Shown: positions 53,654 through 63,021, numbered from the stretch's first letter. The stretch: DNA of 64,000 nucleotides from Aquimarina sp. BL5 (GCF_003443675.1 NZ_CP031963.1:868001-932000); one strand, 5' to 3'. Notes: a model not told the origin generated them from the letters alone. Program-made: numbers and translations.

Positions 53654-54937
53654 CTATACAGTTTCTATTTCTAATGTACTAGGAGCTTCTACTTTTTCCA
53701 AAGCTTGTTCTAAATCCCAAATCAGATCTTTAGCACTTTCTACTCCAATAGACAATCTTATCAATTGATCTGTAATATTCATTTGCTGTTGCTGTATTTC
53801 ATCTACACCAGCGTGTGTCATAGTTTTAGGATGTTCGGATAAGCTTTCTGTTCCTCCTAAACTTACCGCAAGTTTCATTAACTTAAGATTATTAAGGAAC
53901 ATAAATGCTTCTTTTTCTCCTCCAACAATATCAAAAGATACCATTGCTCCCGGAGCAGAACATTGCTTCTTGTAAATACCATGTGCCTCTGTTCCTTCTT
54001 TCAATAATCCTAAATAATATACTTTTTCAACTTTAGGGTGTTTATCCAAATAATCAGCAACAATCTGAGCATTCTGAGTTTGCTGATCCATTCGCACTTT
54101 CAAAGTTTCCAAACTTCTTAGCAATAACCAAGCTGTATGGGGACTCACCATATTACCCAAGAATGTACGTAATGTTTTTACACGCACCATCAATTCAGCG
54201 TTTCCTAATACTGCTCCAGCAATTAAATCACTATGACCACCAATATATTTTGTGGCAGAATATAATACAAGATCAGCGCCACACTGTAATGGATGTTGCC
54301 ATAACGGTCCCATATAAGTATTATCAACGGCCACTAACGTTTTTCTTTCTTCTGTACTATACTTAGTGGCAATCTGACTAAACTTTTCGATATCCACAAT
54401 ATCATTAGTAGGATTAGCGGGAGTTTCTAAATAAATCATTGCCAGTTTATCAGCCTTACCAGAAGCTTTAATCATTCCCTCTACTTCTTCAATACTTTGG
54501 TTAGGCATCACTCCTATCGTATCTACTCCAATTTTATCCAAAAAATGATGAATAAAATGATCCGTTCCTCCATATACAGGGTTACTATACACCAATAAAT
54601 CACCAGGTTTCAGAAACTCTAGTAATACCGTACTAATTGCAGACATTCCACTCTCGAAAACTGCACAATCATCTGCTTTATCCCAAAGACATAATCTATT
54701 TTCTAATATTTCCAAATTTGGATTATTGATTCTACTATAAATCAATCCTAACTCTTCTTTTTCAGATTTTTCTCGTAAACCATATGCTAACTCGAAAAAG
54801 GCTTTTCCTTCTTCAGCTGTTTTAAAAACAAATGTCGAAGTCTGAAATATTGGACATTTTATGGCTCCTTCTGATAACTCAGGTTTATAACCGTATGTCA
54901 TCATTAAACTCTCTGGATTAAAATTGTGATCTTTCAT
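53654..54937 (-). CDS. Cys/Met-metabolism PLP enzyme (methionine gamma-lyase / cystathionine gamma-synthase type)
   Basis: 427 residues. Motifs: CPIFQTSTFVFKTAEEG (about 28-44), YSRINNPNLEILENRL (about 67-82), the PLP-Tyr region PVYGGTDHF, VDNTYMGPLWQHPL with the ring-pairing Asp, and the Schiff-base Lys in VLYSATKYIGGHSD (about 218-231). It acts by gamma- or beta-elimination/replacement on methionine, cystathionine or homocysteine derivatives. The N-terminus (NPESLMMTYGYKPELSEGAI) favours a methionine gamma-lyase-like subgroup. It is divergent from an Lrp-type regulator, which suggests amino-acid-responsive control. Confidence 0.85.
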   Translation of the reverse strand: MKDHNFNPESLMMTYGYKPELSEGAIKCPIFQTSTFVFKTAEEGKAFFELAYGLREKSEKEELGLIYSRINNPNLEILENRLCLWDKADDCAVFESGMSAISTVLLEFLKPGDLLVYSNPVYGGTDHFIHHFLDKIGVDTIGVMPNQSIEEVEGMIKASGKADKLAMIYLETPANPTNDIVDIEKFSQIATKYSTEERKTLVAVDNTYMGPLWQHPLQCGADLVLYSATKYIGGHSDLIAGAVLGNAELMVRVKTLRTFLGNMVSPHTAWLLLRSLETLKVRMDQQTQNAQIVADYLDKHPKVEKVYYLGLLKEGTEAHGIYKKQCSAPGAMVSFDIVGGEKEAFMFLNNLKLMKLAVSLGGTESLSEHPKTMTHAGVDEIQQQQMNITDQLIRLSIGVESAKDLIWDLEQALEKVEAPSTLEIETV

Positions 54938-55045
54938 CTGTTAAATATTGTATTGTTAGAAATAATTCCGGTTCTGTTTCTTCATTCTTGAGGAAAACTA
55001 GTATTTGGTGCAGTATAAAATTACATCTAAAAGAATTAAAAACCA

Positions 55046-55080
55046 TATTTATATATTAATTAAGAATTAATATATAAATA
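55046..55080. promoter_or_regulatory. Perfect 16-bp AT palindrome in the divergent promoter
   Basis: Arms TATTTATATATTAATT (55046-55061) and AATTAATATATAAATA (55065-55080), with spacer AAG. It lies between the PLP lyase and the Lrp-type gene. Lrp/AsnC proteins bind AT-rich palindromes, so it is the likely operator. Confidence 0.65.
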
Positions 55081-55105
55081 ATAATTAATTAAAAGAATTT
55101 TATCC

Positions 55106-55113
55106 TATTTTTG
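55106..55113 (+). promoter_or_regulatory. Bacteroidetes -7 box, TATTTTTG
   Basis: Exact TAnnTTTG match, 32 bases before the Lrp-type start and 25 bases after the palindrome. Confidence 0.45.
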
Positions 55114-55145
55114 ATAGATCAGCAGAATTCAAAAAGAAAAATATT

Positions 55146-55601
55146 ATGGATAAAATAGATCGCTCCATCCTTAATTTATTACAAAAAGATGGTAAAATAA
55201 CTATCAAAGAGATTGCAGAACGATTAAGCCTTACTACCACTCCAATTTTTGAACGGGTTAAAAAATTGGAACGTGAAGGATACATAAAATCTTATAAAGC
55301 TATTTTAGATAGAAAAAAAGCGGGATTACAACTCATGGTTTTTTGTAATGTTACTTTAAACCTTCACCAAACAGATTATCTAAAAAAATTCGAAAAAGAT
55401 ATTCAGCAATTTCCCGAAGTGGTTGAATGTTACCACGTAGCTGGTATGTTTGATTATTTAATTAAGATATATGCTGAAGATATGGAAAGTTACCAGCATT
55501 TTCTTTCTAACAAACTTGCTTCACTAGAAAATATTTCTAAAGTACAAAGTTCGTTTGTAATGACAGAAGTAAAAGATTTTTCGTTTTTACCTATTCCATA
55601 G
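55146..55601 (+). CDS. Lrp/AsnC family transcriptional regulator
   Basis: 151 residues, the usual length. N-terminal HTH (about 1-60): MDKIDRSILNLLQKDGKITI, ERLSLTTTPIFERVKKLERE. The C-terminal RAM/ligand-binding domain (about 65-145) has VVECYHVAGMFDYLIKIYAE, the hallmark segment. It forms dimers/octamers and responds to amino acids. It lies divergent from the methionine gamma-lyase-type gene, its likely target, with the palindrome between them. Confidence 0.92.
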   Translation: MDKIDRSILNLLQKDGKITIKEIAERLSLTTTPIFERVKKLEREGYIKSYKAILDRKKAGLQLMVFCNVTLNLHQTDYLKKFEKDIQQFPEVVECYHVAGMFDYLIKIYAEDMESYQHFLSNKLASLENISKVQSSFVMTEVKDFSFLPIP

Positions 55602-55628
55602 AAATTACATTTTGACTTCATTAAAATA

Positions 55629-56984
55629 TTAAGCAGCTGCTACTGTTTGATCAACTTCTACCGAAGCATTCTTGGTCAGAATATAATTTATGAATAGAAG
55701 AATAAGTATTAATAAAAATATTCCCGATCCGATTATAAAAATTGTTACGTCAATACTTTCGAACATAATTCCTCCTAGGACTAATCCAAAAATACTAGCT
55801 AAGCTTCCCATACTATTTCCATATCCCTGAATGGCACCTTGCATTGTTGAGTTTCCGGTTTTTGACAAAAGAGAAAGAAAACTAGGCCACATAAGACCAT
55901 TACCTAAGGATAATAATGTATTTGCTAAATACAGTATAATAATACTGGGATTAGAAAGAAGGAAAAAACTTAGTGATAGTAGTACCGCTCCGATAGCGAC
56001 TAATCTGATGTTAGGAACTTTGCCAGACAGAAAGGACAATAGTGGTCCTTGAACCAAAATCATAATAAAACTTGAATATGCCAGAAAGATCCCAAGATCG
56101 ACAGCTGTCCATTCTAACATCGTAGAGGCATATATTGGCAATCCTGCATAAAATAAACTAAAAGCTAAAAATGTTAAAAAATAGATCGAAAATAATAATG
56201 GAATACCTTTTTGACCTAAAACACCTTTAAAGCTATTGTCACTTTTAACAACCTCATTTTCAATAGAATTTCCAGAAAAGCAATCTTTATGTTCTACCTG
56301 AAAAAACCTCCTAAAAGATTTGAAATTCAGATCTCCGGTATCTACCATACAAGGGTTACTTTCTGGTAATCTGATAAAAATAACAAGAATTGCAACAAGT
56401 GAAATAATAGCAGCTAGTATAATTGGTAGTATTTCTCCTAAAATGGTCGAAGCTAAAATTCCGGCAACTGCAGGCCCCAAAACAAATCCTAGGCTTGTAG
56501 AAGCTCCCATCATTCCAAAATTCTTATCACGATCTTCATCTGTAGAAATATCGGACAGGTAAGCATTCGCTACAGATACATTCCCGCCAGTAAAACCATC
56601 AAAAATTCTAGCAAGAAAAAGCAAAATTAAAGGAAGTGTCATCATATAACTTCCCGTAAATTCCGAATCAGAAGACCATAACTCAGTCTCCGGAAGTATT
56701 AAAGCTATCAAAAATAAAGTCCAAGCAACAAAAGTTCCTGCCTGACTAATCACCAATACTTTCTTTCTTCCTATCCGATCCGAAAGCCTTCCAAGGATTG
56801 GAGCTCCAATAAATTGAAAAAATGGATACATCGCCCCTAGAATTCCATAAATAAAACCATTACCACCTAAATCAGTAACTATAAATATAAGAATTGGAAT
56901 TACAATACTATATCCCAAAATTCCTATAAAATTCACCAAGAGTATTGGAAAAATGCTTTTAGAAAAGAAGCTGAAAATTCTCAT
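55629..56984 (-). CDS. MFS transporter (DHA1/TetA-like)
   Basis: 451 residues with 12 predicted membrane spans. The loop 2-3 signature is GAPILGRLSDRIGRKKVLVI (about 60-79), the motif C-like region GFVLGPAVAGIL lies in span 5, and a longer cytoplasmic loop separates the halves (about 210-255). This is the drug/proton antiporter (DHA1) group; substrate unknown. It converges with the Lrp-type gene with 27 bases between. No regulator of its own is seen. Confidence 0.85.
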   Translation of the reverse strand: MRIFSFFSKSIFPILLVNFIGILGYSIVIPILIFIVTDLGGNGFIYGILGAMYPFFQFIGAPILGRLSDRIGRKKVLVISQAGTFVAWTLFLIALILPETELWSSDSEFTGSYMMTLPLILLFLARIFDGFTGGNVSVANAYLSDISTDEDRDKNFGMMGASTSLGFVLGPAVAGILASTILGEILPIILAAIISLVAILVIFIRLPESNPCMVDTGDLNFKSFRRFFQVEHKDCFSGNSIENEVVKSDNSFKGVLGQKGIPLLFSIYFLTFLAFSLFYAGLPIYASTMLEWTAVDLGIFLAYSSFIMILVQGPLLSFLSGKVPNIRLVAIGAVLLSLSFFLLSNPSIIILYLANTLLSLGNGLMWPSFLSLLSKTGNSTMQGAIQGYGNSMGSLASIFGLVLGGIMFESIDVTIFIIGSGIFLLILILLFINYILTKNASVEVDQTVAAA

Positions 56985-57151
56985 TCTATAAATTTAGTTA
57001 CTTATGATTTTAATTTAGTTAAAATACCTTTAATAAACCTATATTAGTTTAAGACTTTAAAATATTCATAACAAGACTTTTAAATATTGAAGTAGATAAA
57101 ATTTCTTTTTTTTTAAAAGTTAAATTATATAACGAATAAAAGAACGATTTA

Positions 57152-57159
57152 TATTTTTG
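57152..57159 (+). promoter_or_regulatory. Bacteroidetes -7 box, TATTTTTG
   Basis: Exact TAnnTTTG match, 26 bases before the LpxR-like start. Confidence 0.4.
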
Positions 57160-57185
57160 TTTTTTGAATTACACCTTCGCTTTTA

Positions 57186-58166
57186 ATGAAAATGAAAACT
57201 ACATTTTACTTTTTATTTATTTGCCTATTTATTATTTCTGCTCAAAAATCTCGAGCTCAAGAAAATAGCTACAAATCCGAACTAAAAGTAATTATCGACA
57301 ATGATATTTTTGCGGTGTTCAGAGATTCTGACCGCTACTATTCTTATGGAATGGGATTGGAATATGCCTTCAAAACTGAAAAATTCTTAGGTTTACAAAA
57401 GCTATTTAAAAATAAAAAGAATTTATTTCACACATTAGGTGTAAGACTTGAAGGCTATACTCCATCACAAGTTAGAGCGTTTGCGTTTACACCAGAAATT
57501 GAGGATCGAGATGATTTCGATCGTCCATTTGCTGGTTTGTTGTATGCAACGTTAGGTACTACTTATACGTTCGAAAGATCCTTCTTAAAATCAGAAATCC
57601 TGGCAGGTGTTATTGGACCATCATCACAGGCAGGAGAAATACAAACTTGGTTTCACGAAAATATTACTGGTGATCCCGTTTACGATGGTTGGCAATTTCA
57701 ACTTGAAGACCAATTTATATTCAATTTCAAAAATACTTTTGTATACGATTTTAATCCTAAATTCAGATGGTTTCATACATATTTAGGTGGGACGGCTCAC
57801 GTAGGAAATCTTTATATCAGGGCCACTCCTTTTGCAGGTTTCAGGATTGGTAAATATCAAAGCATCTCCAACTCTAGTGGTTTTCATAATTCATTATTAT
57901 TACCAAAGAAAAATTCTGAACTCTTCTTTAAGTTTAACATTGAAACCCGTTTTATAGCATACAATGCAACAGTACAGGGCAATTTGTTTGATGAAAAAGC
58001 ATATGGTGTCGATGAGTTAAATAATATCTCCTGGCATCTTAGTAGTGGATTGTATTATTCTTTTAACCGTTTCTCTATTAACTTTATTTATCTGTGGTCT
58101 ACCGGCGTTTTGAATGACACTGAAAATCATGGATATGGAACATTTAATGTTGCATATAGGTTTTAA
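57186..58166 (+). CDS. LpxR-like lipid A deacylase family outer-membrane protein
   Basis: 326 residues; the signal peptide ends SRAQ. The mature start has KVIIDNDIFAVFRDSDRYYS and YGMGLEYAF, the conserved N-D...D-R-Y-Y-(T/S)-x-G segment of the LpxR/DUF2219 family, whose catalytic residues lie here. The middle has RPFAGLLYATLGTTYTFER and GWQFQLEDQ, also typical; the end GYGTFNVAYRF is a barrel strand. LpxR removes the 3'-linked acyloxyacyl chain of lipid A at the outer membrane; that exact activity is inferred from the family. Confidence 0.8.
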   Translation: MKMKTTFYFLFICLFIISAQKSRAQENSYKSELKVIIDNDIFAVFRDSDRYYSYGMGLEYAFKTEKFLGLQKLFKNKKNLFHTLGVRLEGYTPSQVRAFAFTPEIEDRDDFDRPFAGLLYATLGTTYTFERSFLKSEILAGVIGPSSQAGEIQTWFHENITGDPVYDGWQFQLEDQFIFNFKNTFVYDFNPKFRWFHTYLGGTAHVGNLYIRATPFAGFRIGKYQSISNSSGFHNSLLLPKKNSELFFKFNIETRFIAYNATVQGNLFDEKAYGVDELNNISWHLSSGLYYSFNRFSINFIYLWSTGVLNDTENHGYGTFNVAYRF

Positions 58167-58182
58167 TTGAATATAACCAAAC

Positions 58183-59187
58183 TTATCCCATTATTTTTAC
58201 TAAAAGCTCTTTAAGAATGTCCCCTGGAGGAAGATTTACAGCTCCTACTCCTTTACTCTTAACATCAGCCTCTCTTAACAATGCTATAATTTGGCTTACC
58301 TTTTTCATTGGATAATTACGTGCAGCATCCGAGTAATCACTCACGAAGTATGGATTGATTCGTAACGCACTTGCAACGTTGCCTTTAGATTTATCAGATA
58401 ATCCGTGGTATTGTAATACCTGAGAAAAGAAACTGTATAATAAAGATATGGTAACTACCAAAGGATTGTCTTTTGGATTCTGAGCAAAATAATTGATAAT
58501 TCGATGAGCTTTCAATACATCTCGCATCCCTATTGCCTTTCGTAATTCGAAATTATTAAACTCTTTACTGATTCCAATATTTTCTTCAATTTTATCAGCA
58601 GTAATCTGTTCTCCCTTAGGTATGATCAACTTCAGCTTTTCTAATTCATTATTGATCTTACTTAAATCAGTACCTAAAAATTCTACCAACATCTGTGAAG
58701 CCTTTGGTTCAATATCATATTTTGCTCCGGCCAAAACTCTTCTGATCCAATCAGAGACCTGATTTTCATAGAGTTTTTTACTTTCAAATATCACACCATT
58801 TTTGGCAACTATTTTATAAAGTTTTTTACGTTTATCAATTTTCTTGTACTTATAACAAATTACTAAAATAGTAGTAGGTTGAGGATTTTCTGCATAATCT
58901 GCCAGTTTCTCTATAGTTCTAGATAAATCTTGCCCTTCTTTTACAATCACCACCTGTCGCTCGGCCATCATAGGATACCGCTTAGCATTAGACACAATAT
59001 CGTCTATACTCACATCACGACCATACAACACCATCTGGTTAAAACCCTTCTCCTCTTCTGCGAGTACATTCTTATCAATATATTCTGAAATTCTATCAAT
59101 ATAATATGGCTCTTCACCCATCAAAAAATAAATAGGCTTGATATTTCCATTCTTTATATCGCTTACAATCTGTTTTACTTCATCCAT
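58183..59187 (-). CDS. holA: DNA polymerase III delta subunit
   Basis: 334 residues. Motifs: IYFLMGEEPYYIDRISEYID at the N-terminus, GRDVSIDDIVSNAKRYPMMAERQVVIVKE (in two parts), the loop KKLYENQVSDWIRRVL, and EFNNFELRKAIGMRDVLKAH in domain III. It opens the beta clamp as part of the clamp loader. It starts 26 bases from the divergent PD-(D/E)xK gene, so their promoters overlap. Confidence 0.9.
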   Translation of the reverse strand: MDEVKQIVSDIKNGNIKPIYFLMGEEPYYIDRISEYIDKNVLAEEEKGFNQMVLYGRDVSIDDIVSNAKRYPMMAERQVVIVKEGQDLSRTIEKLADYAENPQPTTILVICYKYKKIDKRKKLYKIVAKNGVIFESKKLYENQVSDWIRRVLAGAKYDIEPKASQMLVEFLGTDLSKINNELEKLKLIIPKGEQITADKIEENIGISKEFNNFELRKAIGMRDVLKAHRIINYFAQNPKDNPLVVTISLLYSFFSQVLQYHGLSDKSKGNVASALRINPYFVSDYSDAARNYPMKKVSQIIALLREADVKSKGVGAVNLPPGDILKELLVKIMG

Positions 59188-59213
59188 TCAGAAAAAATCA
59201 TCAAATTTGTGGT

Positions 59214-59657
59214 ATGCAAAACCTTAATTTTCCAGCATACCAGTTCAGGTTCAAAAGTAGCGAAAATAAAGTTTCTATTTTTGACAGAATTCGCAAAAAA
59301 TTCATTGTTCTAACTCCAGAAGAATGGGTAAGACAGCATACCATACATTACCTCATAGAAGAAAAAAAATATCCAGAAAGTCTGATTAATGTAGAAAAGC
59401 TGGTAAAAGTTAATGACATGAATAAAAGGTACGATATCATCATATTTAATCCAGATGGTACTATTTATCTTATCATAGAATGTAAATCACATTCTGTAAA
59501 AATCACTCAAGAAGTTTTTGATCAGATTGCCCGTTATAACCTTTCTCTGAATGCAGAATATCTTATGATTACCAATGGGATGAATCATTATTATTGTCAA
59601 ATGGACTATAATGAAAAACGATATACCTTTCTAAAGGATATTCCAAATTATAAATAA
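59214..59657 (+). CDS. HsdR N-terminal-like PD-(D/E)xK protein
   Basis: 147 residues. The core RYDIIIFNPDGTIYLIIECK (about 76-95) has the D...ExK arrangement of the type I restriction HsdR N-terminal nuclease fold. QHTIHYLIEEKKYPESLINV before it is also typical. It lacks a helicase, so it is not a complete restriction subunit. Stand-alone members divergent from holA are common in Bacteroidetes as I recall; their role is unknown. Confidence 0.75.
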   Translation: MQNLNFPAYQFRFKSSENKVSIFDRIRKKFIVLTPEEWVRQHTIHYLIEEKKYPESLINVEKLVKVNDMNKRYDIIIFNPDGTIYLIIECKSHSVKITQEVFDQIARYNLSLNAEYLMITNGMNHYYCQMDYNEKRYTFLKDIPNYK

Positions 59658-59790
59658 AATAGTTGCTTTTAAAGTATGGTATTCAGAATTTTCTTATCAT
59701 ATTTTTTAATTATTGAAATAAAAATATTGATTATCAAATTTGAGTCTTTGAAGCTTTGAAACTCTAAATTAAAGGTATTTATTTGTAATC

Positions 59791-60783
59791 GTGAATATAG
59801 CTGTCGTCATATTAAATTGGAATGGACGTTCATTATTAGAACAATTCCTTCCCTCTGTTATAAAAAATTCTAAAGAAGCAACAATTTATATTGCTGATAA
59901 TGCTTCTTCTGATGACTCTGTTGAATACATTAAAACATCTTTTCCTGAAATTAAAATTATCCAAAACGAAATAAATGGTGGATATGCTAAGGGGTATAAT
60001 GATGCCTTAGCAAAAATTGATGCCGATGTTTACTGTTTACTAAATAGCGATGTAGAAGTTACTGAAAACTGGCTTATTCCAATTATAAAAGCTTTTGAAA
60101 TATCAGAAAACACTGCCGCAATACAACCAAAAATACTTGATTACAAAAAGAAGAATTACTTCGAATATGCTGGTGCAGCAGGAGGTTTTATGGACAAATT
60201 AGGGTATCCATATTGTCGAGGAAGAATTTTTGAAACGCTCGAAGAGGACAAAGGACAGTATAATGATACATTAGATATTTTCTGGGCAAGCGGTGCTTGT
60301 TTGTTTATTCGTAAATCAGTTTTTGAAGAAGTAGGAAAGTTAGATGAAGATTTTTTTGCACATCAGGAGGAAATCGATCTCTGCTGGCGTATACGAAATC
60401 ACGGGTATGACATTCAATATATTGGTGTTTCTGAGGTATACCATCTTGGTGGAGCTACATTAGAAGTTATGAATCCTAGAAAAACTTTTCTAAATTTCAG
60501 GAATAATTTACTAATGATGGTTAAAAATACTTCTGGAGGATCCATTTGGATTATTATCTTTATCAGAATGATATTAGATGGAGTTGCAGGATTTAAATAT
60601 ATATTAGAAGGAAAACCATCGCATTGTTTAGCAATTCTTAAAGCTCATTTTGGCTTTTATAAAAAATTGCTGACTTTTGTTAATAAACGAAAAAAATCAA
60701 GGGATAGAAGGAAATATTATTCCATTTCTTCCGTTGTATGGCAGTATTATATTTTGAACAAAAAACTATTTAACCATTTGTAA
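59791..60783 (+). CDS. Glycosyltransferase family 2, GTG start
   Basis: 330 residues from the GTG at 59791 (NIAVVILNWNGRSLLEQFLP). GT-A motifs: IYIADNASSDDSVEYI (about 32-47), the DXD-like LLNSDVEVTENW (about 89-100), WASGACLFIRKS (about 168-179) and EEIDLCWRIRNHGY. It looks like a rhamnosyl- or galactofuranosyl-type transferase acting on surface polysaccharide. One membrane-associated segment near 250-268 (IWIIIFIRMILDGVAGF). The start is supported by the conserved N-terminus; no ATG is nearby. Confidence 0.85.
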   Translation: MNIAVVILNWNGRSLLEQFLPSVIKNSKEATIYIADNASSDDSVEYIKTSFPEIKIIQNEINGGYAKGYNDALAKIDADVYCLLNSDVEVTENWLIPIIKAFEISENTAAIQPKILDYKKKNYFEYAGAAGGFMDKLGYPYCRGRIFETLEEDKGQYNDTLDIFWASGACLFIRKSVFEEVGKLDEDFFAHQEEIDLCWRIRNHGYDIQYIGVSEVYHLGGATLEVMNPRKTFLNFRNNLLMMVKNTSGGSIWIIIFIRMILDGVAGFKYILEGKPSHCLAILKAHFGFYKKLLTFVNKRKKSRDRRKYYSISSVVWQYYILNKKLFNHL

Positions 60784-60836
60784 GGTTATATTCATTAAAT
60801 TATTGTTAACAGCACGTAATTGCGTCACATTTTTGA

Positions 60837-60844
60837 TAATTTTG
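60837..60844 (+). promoter_or_regulatory. Bacteroidetes -7 box, TAATTTTG
   Basis: Exact TAnnTTTG match, 39 bases before the OmpA-type lipoprotein ATG at 60884. Confidence 0.4.
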
Positions 60845-60883
60845 AGTTATATAACCAGAATAAGACTAAAAACACGTTTTCTA

Positions 60884-61750
60884 ATGAAAAAAGTAATGAT
60901 TATCGGAGCTTCAATGGCCGTACTTTTATCTTCTTGTGTATCACAGAAGAAATTTACAGATCTAGAAGCAAAACAAAAAGAAACCCAAGATTTATTAAAT
61001 ACAGCTACTGTAAAATTGAATAGCTGCCTTGAGGAAAAAGCAAGCGAAAGCTCTGAATTAAAAGTTCTTAGAGATCAAGTATCAAATCTTAAGAATCAGA
61101 ACTCTGCTCTATTAAACAATGTAGGTAATCTTGCTACTCTATCAACTAAAGAAGCAGAAAACTTAGAAAGATCTTTAGAAAGTATTAAAGAAAAAGATCT
61201 TCAGATTAAAACGATGAATGATGCATTGAATAAGAAAGATTCTGTGACTTTAGCATTGGTGACAAGTCTAAAAGGAGCATTAGGTAACCTTGCAGATGAA
61301 GATATTCAAGTAAATGTAGAAAAAGGTGTAGTGTATGTTTCTATTTCTGACAAGTTATTATTCAAAAGCGGAAGTTATAACGTTTCTACAAGAGCTCGTG
61401 AAGTGCTAGGTAAAGTTGCCAAAGTAGTAAACGATAAACCGGATATCGAATTTTTAGTAGAAGGACATACAGATAATGTTCCAATTAAAAATAAAGTATT
61501 GTTAGATAACTGGGATCTTAGTGTAAAAAGAGCGACCTCTGTTGTTCGAGTATTACAAAATGATTTCAAAGTAGATCCTAAACGTATGACTGCTGCAGGA
61601 AGAAGTTATTATGTGCCTGTTGCAGATAATAATAGTTCTGCTAATAAAGCTAAAAACAGACGTACCAGAATCGTAGTACTTCCTAAATTAGATCAGTTCT
61701 ACAACATGATCGAAGACGGAATGAAAAAAGCTTCTGAAGGAGGTAATTAA
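60884..61750 (+). CDS. OmpA family lipoprotein with coiled-coil stalk
   Basis: 288 residues from ATG 60884 (MKKVMIIGASMAVLLSSC, lipobox LLSSC); the earlier in-frame ATG at 60803 gives no signal peptide. A coiled coil (about 25-125, KKFTDLEAKQKETQDLLNTA) is followed by the OmpA domain (about 155-270) with FLVEGHTDNVPIKNK, WDLSVKRATSVVRVL and NKAKNRRTRIVVLPK. It is attached to the outer membrane by lipid and to peptidoglycan by the OmpA domain. Resembles Pal/OmpA proteins of flavobacteria. Confidence 0.88.
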   Translation: MKKVMIIGASMAVLLSSCVSQKKFTDLEAKQKETQDLLNTATVKLNSCLEEKASESSELKVLRDQVSNLKNQNSALLNNVGNLATLSTKEAENLERSLESIKEKDLQIKTMNDALNKKDSVTLALVTSLKGALGNLADEDIQVNVEKGVVYVSISDKLLFKSGSYNVSTRAREVLGKVAKVVNDKPDIEFLVEGHTDNVPIKNKVLLDNWDLSVKRATSVVRVLQNDFKVDPKRMTAAGRSYYVPVADNNSSANKAKNRRTRIVVLPKLDQFYNMIEDGMKKASEGGN

Positions 61751-61770
61751 AAAAGAATAAAGTATTTTTG

Positions 61771-61804
61771 AAAAGGGTTAATTTAACGATTAACCCTTTT
61801 TTTA
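61771..61804 (+). terminator. Rho-independent terminator
   Basis: AAAAGGGTTAAT (61771-61782) pairs with ATTAACCCTTTT, followed by T. It separates the OmpA lipoprotein and DUF3108 genes. Confidence 0.85.
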
Positions 61805-61879
61805 AGCCATTATATTAAACAATGGTATGGAAATTGTTGTAGGTCGATTAAAATATAGAGATTAACTATTTTAAGAATA

Positions 61880-62647
61880 ATGAAAAAACTATTTATCCTT
61901 GTATTACTACTTTCTTTAGGAACTGTAAAAGCGCAAACAACAGCAAATACTTCTATTGGAGAAAATGAAAAATTAGTATACACAGCTTCTTACAATATGT
62001 CTGGATTGTTAACAAATCTGGCACAAGTTACCATGCAAACTACCAGAGTAAACACTGGAAAAAGCAATTACTTAAGACTTAAGTGTAATGCAGCTACATA
62101 TTCTAAATGGGATTCTTTTTTTAAAATTAGAGATGTATATGAGGCTTATGTAAATCCTTCTAATCTAAAACCGTATTTGTATAAAAGGGATATCAACGAA
62201 GGAGGATATATCAAAAAAGAAAAATATGTGTATAGCTATAAAAGCAAAACTATAAAAGCTACTATGCAAAAGAAAAAAGAACCCAATACAAAAAAGCTTA
62301 AAATGGGTAACAATACATTTGACGTAGTTTCTACGCTATATCATATTCGAAATATGGATATTGGAAAAGCACCTGTAGGAACCAATCAAAAAATGACCAT
62401 ATTGTTTGATAGAAAACCACAAACTGTATATTTAAAATTATTGGGCAAAGAAACAATTAGTACCAAAACAATGGGTAATAAAGAGTGTTATAAAATTGCT
62501 GTTAACAATGATGCGCTTAAAGGAACAAATAAAAATATTGTATATCTTACGGCAGATGGCAATAAGGTTCCTGTATTGATTAAGTTTAGTATCCCCGCTG
62601 GTACTGGACAATTGACATTAACTGAAGCTTCTGGACTAAAAAATTAA
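61880..62647 (+). CDS. DUF3108 domain-containing exported protein
   Basis: 255 residues; the signal peptide ends GTVKAQ. The mature protein has IGENEKLVYTASYNMSGLLT and MTILFDRKPQTVYLKLLGKE and ends PVLIKFSIPAGTGQLTLTEA, the profile of DUF3108 proteins. Function unknown; probably periplasmic. The next gene starts 5 bases after the stop, so the two form an operon. Confidence 0.8.
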   Translation: MKKLFILVLLLSLGTVKAQTTANTSIGENEKLVYTASYNMSGLLTNLAQVTMQTTRVNTGKSNYLRLKCNAATYSKWDSFFKIRDVYEAYVNPSNLKPYLYKRDINEGGYIKKEKYVYSYKSKTIKATMQKKKEPNTKKLKMGNNTFDVVSTLYHIRNMDIGKAPVGTNQKMTILFDRKPQTVYLKLLGKETISTKTMGNKECYKIAVNNDALKGTNKNIVYLTADGNKVPVLIKFSIPAGTGQLTLTEASGLKN

Positions 62648-62652
62648 CTTCT

Positions 62653-63021
62653 ATGAGAATTGTACTAATATCTATTGCTGCCATAGCAGCTTTCTTAGGA
62701 ATTATCATGGCAATACTTCCGTTTGGTACTATTGGTGTTTTACCGGGTATCGTTGCTATAATATCTGGTTTTGGAGCTTATTTCTTATCTAAAAAGCAAT
62801 TAAAACCACAAAAGTTATCTCTTCTATTTTTAACCATTGGAGTATTAGTAATAGTTGCTAGTGGATCCAAATCATTCTGGGTAAAGGATGAAGTAGCCGT
62901 AGATGAAGAGTTTCAACAAAAAGAAGAGCAAAGTAAAGAAGAAGCTATAGAAGAGCTTAAAGAAATTGAAAGTGAGCTTGAAGAAATCGAAGACGATCTC
63001 GAAGAAATTGAATCCGAATAA
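62653..63021 (+). CDS. Small membrane protein with acidic coiled coil
   Basis: 122 residues with three hydrophobic spans (about 3-22, 27-46, 55-72) followed by an acidic helix made of EELKEIESELEEIEDDLEEI (about 96-115), which should form a coiled coil. Family not recognised. Only 5 bases after the DUF3108 gene, so coupled to it. Confidence 0.65.
   Translation: MRIVLISIAAIAAFLGIIMAILPFGTIGVLPGIVAIISGFGAYFLSKKQLKPQKLSLLFLTIGVLVIVASGSKSFWVKDEVAVDEEFQQKEEQSKEEAIEELKEIESELEEIEDDLEEIESE

Noticed and set aside
59214..59657. Type I restriction-modification system
   Set aside because: Only a stand-alone HsdR-N-like domain is present; there is no helicase, methylase or specificity subunit.
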